Assembly: GCA_003542385.1 (NCBI GenBank)
Contig: DPKT01000019.1
Span: 1-13,878 of the forward strand
Direction of reading: 5' to 3'
DNA: 13,878 nt
Origin: Desulfomicrobium sp.
GTDB lineage: Bacteria > Desulfobacterota > Desulfovibrionia > Desulfovibrionales > Desulfomicrobiaceae
Shown here: positions 6,661-12,725 of the stretch, one piece after another
Position numbering within the stretch: the first letter of the stretch is position 1
How the letters are laid out: the number at the start of each line of letters is the position of its first letter
Program-made: the position numbers and the translations under genes
Notes under the pieces: generated by a model
Databases searched by the model: none
The model's input: the letters and a program-made list of their open reading frames with translations, nothing else
Told to the model about the DNA's origin: nothing

Positions 6661-8439
6661 TCAGCTTACGGGGTCGAGATGCTCCCAGGTCGACACGCCG
6701 TCGGGACGAGCCTCCACGCCGCGCGCGCCCGGCGTGGAGCCGGGAGCGCCCGATGCCCCGGCGCAATCCTGCACGATGCGGTCGCCCTCCAGGCTCTCGC
6801 GCAGGGACAAATTCATGAAGAGTATCGCCTGCGTGGCCTCGTCGATGACGCAGATCTCCGCAGGGACACTGTCGAGGATGGCCCGCAGGGCGGTGTTCCC
6901 GGCTTCGAGTTCCCGCTCCATGCGCTTCTGCTCCGTCACGTCCCTGGCCGAACCGACGGTCCCGATCATTTCCCCCGCACCATCGAACAGCGGAGCCTTG
7001 CGCACGTCCAGGAACAGAAACTTTCCCATGACGTTGCCGTACTCGTCGAACTGCCTCTCCGTCCCGGAGTCCATGGTCATCTGGTCCGTGTCGCTGCAGA
7101 TTTCCCCGAAGCTGTGCCAGCCGGGATCTTCGGGATGTCTGGCCCGTTCCCTCTCGGCGAAGAAAAGGTCCGTCCTGCCAACGGGCTCCATCGTATCGAC
7201 GGCCCCCAGCAGCTTCTCGCAGATGGCCTTGTTGGCGAAGATGTACTTCTTCTCCAGGTCCTTGGCCCAGATCATATCCGGCACGTTGTCGCAGATGAGT
7301 CTGAGCATCGTGTCGAGCTGCTGGCTCTTGCGCTCCATGGCCTTGCGGGCCGCGACCTCCTCCTTCTGCTGCGTGACGTCGGTGGCCACGCCGTGCATGA
7401 CCAGCCCGCCGTTCTCGGCCACCACCACCCCCCGGTCGTGCAGCCACTTGTAGCTGCCGGACCCGTCGAGCACGCGGTATTCGACATCGTGCACCCCGGA
7501 CCGGGCGCGCTTCTCCAGCGATTTCCTGTACAGGCCGATATCGTCGGGGTGAATGCGGTCGGTCCAGAACCCGTCCTCGGCCTCCCCGGGCTGGAAACCC
7601 AGAACCTGCCGGATCTGGGGAGAGCAATAGTGTCCCCCCGTCCCGCTCAGGTTTCTGGAATAGACGATGGCCGGGATGGTCCGGATCAGACGCTGCAGGT
7701 CCTCATGGGCCCGCTGGGCCGACCTCTCCGCTTCATGGCGCAGCGCCAGCTCCCTGTTGGCCTCGGCCACGGCCATCGAAAGGGCGGCGGTCCTTTCCTT
7801 GATGGTTTCGCTCAAGTCCAGCTGGGTGCAATGAAAGAGCCGCTGCGCCTCGATCCAGTCAGTGATGTCCCAGAAGACGATGCACGCAGTGTCGTCCCCA
7901 CCGGAATTCAGAATTTCGGCCTGGACCTGCATATCCCTGCGCACGCCGTCCTTGCGCTCCACTTCGACCACCATGGGTTCCGGCGGGGCGCCGTCGAGCA
8001 CGCGCTGGAAGAAGTCGCGGAAGGCGCCCGCCCCGCCGTCGCACACATGCCGGGAAAAATGCTCCAGCGAAGGAACGCGGACCGAGGAATAGCCGAGCAT
8101 GCGGCACAAGGAGCGTGACCAGCTGTGCCTCCCGGTGCGGATACCGACGGTCCACAGCCCGCACCCGTTGAGGGGCTGGAATTGCCATGCGCCTGCGGAG
8201 TTTGCCGAGGTGCCATTTTCGGAAGGGGCCTGGCCGTGGCCGAGAAAGAAATTGGCCACCGGGGTGTTCAGGGCCGAGGCCGCCTTGGTCAGAAAATCCA
8301 GCGATGGTTTGCATTCCCCGCGTTCGATCTGTCCGAGATGCTGCTTCGAAACTCCGATGGCCTCGGACAGGCTTTCCTGAGTCAGACCACGCAGTTGGCG
8401 AAACAACCTCAGCCGTGTCCCGACACCTTTTCGAACCAT
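6661..8439 (-). CDS. XRE-PAS sensor, N-terminal part of the interrupted hybrid kinase
   Basis: 592 residues from ATG 8439, with GAGG five bases before the start. Residues ~8-62 are an XRE/Cro helix-turn-helix (LTQESLSEAIGVSKQHLGQI). PAS domains follow at about 85-198 (ending FWDITDWIEAQ), 245-358 (ending VATDVTQQK) and 375-505 (ending SARDVTEQK), with a likely coiled coil at ~200-250. A fourth PAS starts near 513 and is cut after TWEHLDPVS by TGA 6661-6663; the missing part continues in the same frame. Uninterrupted, the protein would be about 1,140 residues. A DNA-binding domain fused to a histidine kinase is unusual: the kinase may sit on DNA while sensing a small ligand or redox signal in the cytoplasm. 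As read, the N-terminal product would be a PAS-type XRE regulator without a kinase. Confidence 0.88.
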   Translation of the reverse strand: MVRKGVGTRLRLFRQLRGLTQESLSEAIGVSKQHLGQIERGECKPSLDFLTKAASALNTPVANFFLGHGQAPSENGTSANSAGAWQFQPLNGCGLWTVGIRTGRHSWSRSLCRMLGYSSVRVPSLEHFSRHVCDGGAGAFRDFFQRVLDGAPPEPMVVEVERKDGVRRDMQVQAEILNSGGDDTACIVFWDITDWIEAQRLFHCTQLDLSETIKERTAALSMAVAEANRELALRHEAERSAQRAHEDLQRLIRTIPAIVYSRNLSGTGGHYCSPQIRQVLGFQPGEAEDGFWTDRIHPDDIGLYRKSLEKRARSGVHDVEYRVLDGSGSYKWLHDRGVVVAENGGLVMHGVATDVTQQKEEVAARKAMERKSQQLDTMLRLICDNVPDMIWAKDLEKKYIFANKAICEKLLGAVDTMEPVGRTDLFFAERERARHPEDPGWHSFGEICSDTDQMTMDSGTERQFDEYGNVMGKFLFLDVRKAPLFDGAGEMIGTVGSARDVTEQKRMERELEAGNTALRAILDSVPAEICVIDEATQAILFMNLSLRESLEGDRIVQDCAGASGAPGSTPGARGVEARPDGVSTWEHLDPVS

Positions 8440-8581
8440 GATACCTCACCAAATGCGGACGACCTGTGGAGAATGAAATTCCTGGGCGATCCTGCGGACC
8501 GCCATAACCTGCCAACATCCCAGCCGAAGATTTACCCGAAGCGTGGAAATATTTGAACAAGGCTCCATCTTGCTTTTGCAA

Positions 8582-8610
8582 AAAATAAGGGCTCGGCGTT
8601 TTGTGGACAA
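8582..8610 (-). promoter_or_regulatory. Possible promoter of the XRE-PAS kinase
   Basis: On the minus strand TTGTCC (8610-8605), 17 bases, TATTTT (8587-8582), giving a leader of roughly 135 bases to ATG 8439. Four of six bases match consensus in each box; weak evidence. Confidence 0.3.
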
Positions 8611-8852
8611 TATACGTGAAGAAGCGAGACTGCGTAATGTCAAAAAACGTCTTACACGTTCCAAGCAGTGACGCATATTTCGCCAATGTCATACAGTTGA
8701 CTGGAACGTATTCAGAATAAATGATTTTACGCGGCCTACACGAATTGTTTCACGAAACATCCCTTGCTGGAATTTCCAGGGCTGCAGGCATGCTCGCGCC
8801 CAATGACGGGTCAGGCTGCGCTACGGGGAGGTGAGCAAGGCTTAAGTGGCGG

Positions 8853-8878
8853 ACGATGAGGGCCGGAGCCCTCATCGT
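8853..8878 (-). terminator. Hairpin downstream of znuA
   Basis: ACGATGAGGGC (8853-8863) and GCCCTCATCGT (8868-8878) form a perfect 11-bp stem with a 4-base loop, 15 bases beyond the znuA stop. No T run follows on either strand, but the position fits a transcript end. Confidence 0.6.
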
Positions 8879-8892
8879 GGAGGCGGGAGAGG

Positions 8893-9825
8893 CTATTTCA
8901 GGGCGTCGACAAAGGCGCGGGCGGCGCGGCGCAGATTCCCGGACCAATCCTCGGCCAGGGGGTCCAGGCGCACGACCGTCGCTCCGATCTGTTTCGCAAT
9001 GACGGAGGCGCTCTTCTCCGAAAACTGCGGCTGCACGAAGACGACTTTCGCTCCCGTCTCCCTGCCCATGGCGATGACGCGTTCCATGTCTTTGGGGCTC
9101 GGTTCCTTGCCCTCGATTTCAATGGCCGCCTGCTTCAATCCATAGGCCTTGGCGAAATAGCCCCAGGAGGGGTGGAAGACGAGAAACGTGCGGCGGTCTG
9201 CGGGTAGGACGGACAGTGTGGCGCGGATCTCGGCGTCCAGGCGGTCGAGATCCTGCATGAAGGCGTCGGCGTTGGCGGCGTACTCCTGCGCGCCGGCCGG
9301 ATCGGCCTTGGACAGCCCGTCGCGGATGTGGCCGACCTGGATCTTGACCAGGGCCGGGTCCAGCCAGATGTGCGGGTCGAGGGAGCCGTGACCGTCCGCA
9401 TCCTCAACCGCCGTCCGGCCGGCCTGCGCGGCGTCGTCATGATGCTCCCCCGCGTGTCCGTGACTCTCGTCATCATCGTGATGATGGGCTGCCATGGGAA
9501 TCTTGGCGATGCCCTCGGCCGTATGCACGACGGCGATCCCCGGGCTCGCGCCGACGATGCGCCCCAGCCAGGTCTGGTCGAAGGAGTCCCCGATGGTGAA
9601 GTAGACGGACGCCCTGGCAAGCTCGGCCATCTGTCTGGGCCGCGGCTCGTAGGCATGAGGGTTGGCGCCGGGCTCGACCATGATCGACACGGGCGCCTTG
9701 CCACCGCTGACCTTGTCCACGAAATACTTCTGCGGCGCGACCGTCACGAAGACCGAAGGCGCGGCCAGGGCCGTTCCCGCACAAAGGACGAAGGCCAATG
9801 TCAGCAGCCGGATGCGATTTTTCAT
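8893..9825 (-). CDS. znuA: Zinc ABC transporter substrate-binding protein (ZnuA type)
   Basis: 310 residues from ATG 9825, preceded by GGGGGA. A signal peptide (~1-21, ending TALA) sends it to the periplasm. Likely metal ligands at the cluster A-I SBP positions are His57 (NPHAYE), His152 (DPHIWLDP), His218 (FHPSWGYF) and Asp288 (RLDPLAEDW). Residues 114-129 form the His/Asp-rich mobile loop (HHHDDDESHGH) that marks zinc rather than manganese binders. It should capture Zn(2+) and hand it to a ZnuB/ZnuC importer, but neither gene adjoins it: the kinase lies downstream and a zinc-ribbon gene upstream. A perfect palindrome in its promoter suggests repression by a Zur-like regulator when zinc is ample. 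The family also contains Mn and Fe binders, so the metal is very likely rather than certain. Confidence 0.93.
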   Translation of the reverse strand: MKNRIRLLTLAFVLCAGTALAAPSVFVTVAPQKYFVDKVSGGKAPVSIMVEPGANPHAYEPRPRQMAELARASVYFTIGDSFDQTWLGRIVGASPGIAVVHTAEGIAKIPMAAHHHDDDESHGHAGEHHDDAAQAGRTAVEDADGHGSLDPHIWLDPALVKIQVGHIRDGLSKADPAGAQEYAANADAFMQDLDRLDAEIRATLSVLPADRRTFLVFHPSWGYFAKAYGLKQAAIEIEGKEPSPKDMERVIAMGRETGAKVVFVQPQFSEKSASVIAKQIGATVVRLDPLAEDWSGNLRRAARAFVDALK

Positions 9826-9851
9826 GTTTCCCCCATGATTTTGAAACGATG

Positions 9852-9879
9852 TTTATGCAACAGACTTGCATCCAGTCAA
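9852..9879 (-). promoter_or_regulatory. znuA promoter with embedded palindromic operator
   Basis: On the minus strand TTGACT (9879-9874), 16 bases, CATAAA (9857-9852), about 27 bases before the start codon. The spacer holds the perfect palindrome ATGCAA-CAGAC-TTGCAT (9855-9871), which overlaps the -10. This is where a repressor such as Zur would block polymerase. The regulator identity is inferred from the target gene only. Confidence 0.6.
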
Positions 9880-10018
9880 GGGAAGCGCAGCCTTGTCGCA
9901 CAACGTCAAGATGACCGGCCGAGGGAAACCTGCTCAGGAGAGGCCAGAGGGTGCGCAGCCATACCGTCGCGCCGCCAACGATTGCATGGCTGCGGCCTGC
10001 CCGTCTGTCGCGGCTCAT

Positions 10019-10177
10019 CTAGCGAAGTTCGTTGATGTCCACATGCCGTCCGCAGCACGGACAGCGCATGGGGACGCCGAACCGGGCGTTGACGCTGTAG
10101 ACGTGCAGGATGCCCCGCTTCGTGATCACGTACGCCACCAGGACCGGATGACCGCATTCACAATAACGCTGTTGCAT
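10019..10177 (-). CDS. Small zinc-ribbon protein, 52 residues
   Basis: ATG 10177 to TAG 10019-10021, with a perfect GGAGG seven bases before the start (AAGGAGGTATCCC). The protein begins MQQRYCECGHPVLVAYV and ends INELR. Cys6, Cys8 and His10 near the start and CPCC (39-42) plus His45 near the end are spaced like the two knuckles of a zinc ribbon. No hydrophobic segment. It follows the S24 repressor gene on the same strand by 57 bases, but has its own promoter region containing the same palindrome as the repressor's, so it is probably under that repressor. Function unknown; such tiny ribbons may bind nucleic acid or a partner protein. Confidence 0.75.
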   Translation of the reverse strand: MQQRYCECGHPVLVAYVITKRGILHVYSVNARFGVPMRCPCCGRHVDINELR

Positions 10178-10201
10178 GGGATACCTCCTTGAAATCACAC
10201 A

Positions 10202-10215
10202 TTAACATTTGTTAA
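10202..10215. promoter_or_regulatory. Operator-like palindrome in front of the zinc-ribbon gene
   Basis: TTAACATTTGTTAA: arms TTAAC and GTTAA with 4-base spacer. It lies 25 bases upstream of ATG 10177, just after a TTGTCC (-35-like, minus strand), in the gap between the repressor stop and this start. The same palindrome stands upstream of the repressor gene. Confidence 0.65.
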
Positions 10216-10234
10216 TTGCCCGGACAAAAAAAAA

Positions 10235-10864
10235 CTACGCGTAGGCGCGGCTGCTCCACAGCACGCGACCGATGACCCGCAAGGTGTCCATCTCGTCGCC
10301 CTGCAGGGTGACTGGCGAATAGCGCTGGTTGGTGCTGAAGAGGATGACGAGCCCGGGACGGACCTGGACCCGCTTGACCTGAATGGTCTCGCCCAGCCCG
10401 ATCACGTAGAGCCGGTTGTCGGAAACCCGGTTCTGGCTCTGGTCGATGAGGATGGTGTCGCCGGGCTCGATTTCCGGGGACATGCTGTCGCCGACGACAT
10501 CCATGGCCACCATCCGCGCCGGGTTGCCCTTGCGGGCCAGCCAGGCGCGCTCGAAAGGAAGTTCGTCGATGACGGCGTCGCCGAGCTCCAGGGAGCCGCC
10601 GCCGGCGCAGGCCCTGGCCGCGACCTTGGGCACGAGCGCTGTCCGCCCCTGCTCGTGCTGGTGCATGGGACCGGCGCCCGTCCGGAGCCACTCGGGGTTG
10701 AGACCGAACTTCGCGGCCAGGGTCAGCCCCCAGGACTTGGGCACCCCCCGCGATTTGGCCAGGGTGATGGCCGCCGGGTCGATGCCCAGAAGGGCCGCCA
10801 GCTCTTTCTGCGTCCCGATGCCGGTGGCCCTGGCCACTCTCTGAAAAAAATCGTCGAATTTCAT
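10235..10864 (-). CDS. CI/LexA-like transcriptional repressor, S24 peptidase family
   Basis: 209 residues from ATG 10864 (MKFDDFFQRV), preceded by GGAG; an earlier start adding seven residues has no better ribosome site. Residues 1-68 are a phage CI-type helix-turn-helix (GTQKELAALLGIDPAAITLA). The rest is a LexA-fold S24 domain with Ser127 (VVGDSMSPEI) and Lys164 (IQVKRV) as the serine/lysine dyad. An Ala-Gly pair in ACAGGG (87-88) sits where LexA-type repressors cut themselves. It may therefore respond to DNA damage through RecA-stimulated self-cleavage, although many such proteins do not cleave. It likely binds TTAAC-N4-GTTAA, present before its own gene and before the zinc-ribbon gene. 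No phage genes surround it, so it is a solitary regulator or a relic. Confidence 0.93.
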   Translation of the reverse strand: MKFDDFFQRVARATGIGTQKELAALLGIDPAAITLAKSRGVPKSWGLTLAAKFGLNPEWLRTGAGPMHQHEQGRTALVPKVAARACAGGGSLELGDAVIDELPFERAWLARKGNPARMVAMDVVGDSMSPEIEPGDTILIDQSQNRVSDNRLYVIGLGETIQVKRVQVRPGLVILFSTNQRYSPVTLQGDEMDTLRVIGRVLWSSRAYA

Positions 10865-10885
10865 GCGTGCTCCGTGCAGACACAC

Positions 10886-10899
10886 TTAACATAAGTTAA
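10886..10899. promoter_or_regulatory. Operator-like palindrome in front of the repressor gene
   Basis: TTAACATAAGTTAA: arms TTAAC/GTTAA with 4-base spacer, 21 bases upstream of ATG 10864. On the minus strand TTGACG (10910-10905) stands five bases before it, so a bound repressor would cover the region between -35 and -10. The site is nearly the same as that before the zinc-ribbon gene, including CACAC on one side and TTAATT on the other. Confidence 0.7.
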
Positions 10900-10979
10900 T
10901 TATGCGTCAAGAAAAAAAGTACGTACCAGCCTGTAACAGTGATGATTCCCAATCCTTTCAGGATGTTCGAAAAAAATGC

Positions 10980-11008
10980 TTGACCTCGGGCACGACCGCG
11001 CCTAGTAA
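10980..11008 (+). promoter_or_regulatory. Predicted tRNA promoter
   Basis: TTGACC (10980-10985), 17 bases, TAGTAA (11003-11008), ending 13 bases before the mature 5' end of the tRNA. Good -35 and spacing, modest -10. Confidence 0.5.
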
Positions 11009-11021
11009 GCGTTTTCCCGAT

Positions 11022-11098
11022 GCGCCCGTAGCTCAGTTGGATAGAGTGCCTGACTACGAATCAGTAGGTCGCATGTTCGAATCATGCCGGGCGCACCA
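11022..11098 (+). tRNA. tRNA-Arg (anticodon ACG)
   Basis: Acceptor stem GCGCCCG (11022-11028) pairs with CGGGCGC (11088-11094); discriminator A, then encoded CCA (11096-11098). D arm contains GTAGCTCAGTTGGATAGAG. Anticodon loop CTACGAA gives anticodon ACG. T loop contains GTTCGAATC. The cloverleaf is complete at 77 bases including CCA. A34 would be converted to inosine by TadA so that CGU, CGC and CGA are read. It stands alone, with its own promoter-like boxes and a strong terminator. Confidence 0.97.
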
Positions 11099-11107
11099 CG
11101 AATGCAA

Positions 11108-11124
11108 GGGAGCTGGCCGCTCCC
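11108..11124 (+). other. Short hairpin after the tRNA
   Basis: GGGAGC (11108-11113) and GCTCCC (11119-11124) with a 5-base loop, 9 bases after CCA. Probably a processing or pausing element in the tRNA trailer. Confidence 0.35.
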
Positions 11125-11132
11125 ACCCCCTG

Positions 11133-11167
11133 AAAACCCCTCCCCGCGAAAGCGGCGGGGGGTTTTT
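11133..11167 (+). terminator. Rho-independent terminator of the tRNA
   Basis: AAAACCCCTCCCCGC (11133-11147), loop GAAA, and GCGGCGGGGGGTTTT (11152-11166) pair over 15 positions with one mismatch, ending in a T run. A textbook terminator for the tRNA-Arg transcript. Confidence 0.88.
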
Positions 11168-11419
11168 CGTTTTCGGATCGCCACCGCCCTCTCACCGTCA
11201 TGGCGTGCGCCGAGAGTTCGCGCGGTCTCCCGCAACGTCGCCCCGCATCCTGAAAGGCGGCGCCTTCGTCTTGCCGGAGACCTCCCGGATGGGTTATGTG
11301 AACCCTCGGCCGGCGCGGCGCGCCCTTGACCTGTCGCACGCCGGCCAACGGCGAATGCAGCCTCGGGGCGCACGACCCCGATATGTCCCTTCCGTCACCC
11401 TTCGCAGGAACCATGCGCA

Positions 11420-12451
11420 ATGACGAACGACGCCCACGAGCCCGACACAGCCTCACTTCGCCCAAACGGCCCCTTTTCGGATGCGGACCTGCCCATCGAC
11501 GCGAACGGGCGCATCTACCACCTGCAGTTGAAGCCGGAGCAGATTGCCCCGGACATCCTGCTGGTCGGCGATCCCGGCCGGGCGGAGTTCATCGGGTCGT
11601 ACCTGCTGCGCGAGGTGGAGGTCGCCCGGGAACACCGCGGCCTGATCACGGTGACGGGAACGGCGGAGATCACGGGCGGCAGAACGACCGTCATCTCTCC
11701 CCTGCGGACCACGGTGGCCACGTCGGGCATGGGCACGCCGTCCCTGGAGATCGTGCTGAACGAACTGGTGGCCCTGCATGAGATCGATTTCGCCACGCGG
11801 ACGCGCAGGAAGGATTTCCCTCCCCTGACGGTCATCCGGGTGGGCACGTCCGGCGCTCTGCAGGCGGACATGCCGCTGGGCACGTCCATCGTCACCTCCT
11901 ACGCCGTCGGCATGGACAACACGGGACTTTTTTACGAGGCGCCCTGCCCCGACTCGACCTGCGAGCGGCTGGAGCGGGAACTGGAAAGCGCCGTCCGGGC
12001 AGCCATGCCCCCCGCTTCCCGCTTCCATGGCCGCATCCGTCCCTATGTCTCCCGCTCCGACCCGGCCGTGGCCCAAGCCATGATGCAGGCGTCGGCCGAC
12101 CTCGGACTGCGGGCCAGGCTCGGCCTGACGGTCTCGAACAGCGGCTTCTTCGCCCCACAGGGACGCGACGTTTCCCGCCTCGCTCCGAGCGTCCCCGAAC
12201 TCGACCGGGTCCTGGCGGACTTCGATCCGTCTCTCGGCGGCCAGCGGATCGAAAACATGGAGATGGAAGCGAGCTTCCTGTGCCACCTCCTGGGCGGCCT
12301 CGGCCACCGGGCCGGCGTCATCTGCCCTGCCGTCGCCAACCGCCGTTCGGAAACCTTCGACCACGACTACCTGGACGCCGTGGAGCAAGCCACCAGGGCC
12401 GCCCTGCTGGCCATGACCGAGATTCGGCGGCAGGACCGCAAGCACGGCTGA
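11420..12451 (+). CDS. Uridine phosphorylase-family nucleoside phosphorylase
   Basis: 343 residues of the PNP/UDP phosphorylase superfamily, which splits nucleosides with phosphate into base and ribose-1-phosphate in the cytoplasm. Motifs in order: LLVGDPGRAEFI (47-58), the phosphate-loop glycine; SGMGTPSLEI (102-111); IRVGTSGAL (139-147), phosphate contact; ENMEMEASFLCHL (278-290), whose Met-Glu contacts the ribose. It is about 90 residues longer than E. coli Udp, with an N-terminal extension (~1-30) and insertions, as in a distinct bacterial branch, so uridine is only the likeliest substrate. Start ATG 11420 has only a distant AGGA (about 12 bases), so the start is moderately certain. No signal peptide. 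It is not obviously in an operon: the tRNA terminator lies before it and 274 bases separate it from the next gene. Confidence 0.9.
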   Translation: MTNDAHEPDTASLRPNGPFSDADLPIDANGRIYHLQLKPEQIAPDILLVGDPGRAEFIGSYLLREVEVAREHRGLITVTGTAEITGGRTTVISPLRTTVATSGMGTPSLEIVLNELVALHEIDFATRTRRKDFPPLTVIRVGTSGALQADMPLGTSIVTSYAVGMDNTGLFYEAPCPDSTCERLERELESAVRAAMPPASRFHGRIRPYVSRSDPAVAQAMMQASADLGLRARLGLTVSNSGFFAPQGRDVSRLAPSVPELDRVLADFDPSLGGQRIENMEMEASFLCHLLGGLGHRAGVICPAVANRRSETFDHDYLDAVEQATRAALLAMTEIRRQDRKHG

Positions 12452-12602
12452 TCGTTCCGGGCCGCTCCCAGGCACGGGGCCGGAGCATGTCCCGAACACG
12501 CAGGACCGTACAGGGACAGCCTGCTCCCTCGGCGCTGCAGGATGCGGTCGCAGTCATTGCGGGGCCGAAGCCAAGAAATGCTGACAAAATCAATCAGGAT
12601 TC

Positions 12603-12631
12603 TTGATTCCACGCAAAGAAGAAGCTAATAC
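12603..12631 (+). promoter_or_regulatory. Possible promoter of the Cache sensor gene
   Basis: TTGATT (12603-12608), 17 bases, TAATAC (12626-12631), leaving a leader of about 90 bases to ATG 12726. Each box matches consensus only partly. Confidence 0.3.
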
Positions 12632-12725
12632 TCATAGGCAAGGACTCCACGTCGTCCCGGTTTTGTCGCGGAGCAGGAAAGGACGAACAAATCTGAAACG
12701 GCAGGACGGACCAGGGAGGCAGGCT

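Larger units (their letters stand above)
8440..8892. other. Intergenic region upstream of the kinase and downstream of znuA
   Basis: 453 bases without a credible gene, AT-richer in 8570-8760 than its surroundings. It holds a possible kinase promoter (8582-8610), an inverted repeat ACGTTCCA (8656-8663) / TGGAACGT (8702-8709), a parS-like palindrome TGTTTCACGAAACA (8746-8759), and the hairpin beyond znuA (8853-8878). Confidence 0.5.

Noticed and set aside
5717..7627. Minus-strand 636-residue reading frame
   Set aside because: Overlaps the kinase in another frame; Arg/Gly-rich chance translation, while the kinase frame carries all family motifs.
6106..8118. Plus-strand 670-residue reading frame
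   Set aside because: Antisense to the PAS kinase; low complexity from high GC, no domain, no ribosome site.
9954..9994. 9-bp inverted repeat CGCAGCCAT / ATGGCTGCG beyond the zinc-ribbon gene
   Set aside because: Loop of 23 bases and no T run; too weak to call a terminator.
10902..11423. Plus-strand 173-residue reading frame
   Set aside because: It is read through the tRNA-Arg gene; PVAQLDRVPDYESVGRMF is the familiar false translation of a tRNA.
11453..12499. Minus-strand 348-residue reading frame
   Set aside because: Antisense to the nucleoside phosphorylase, which has all expected motifs.
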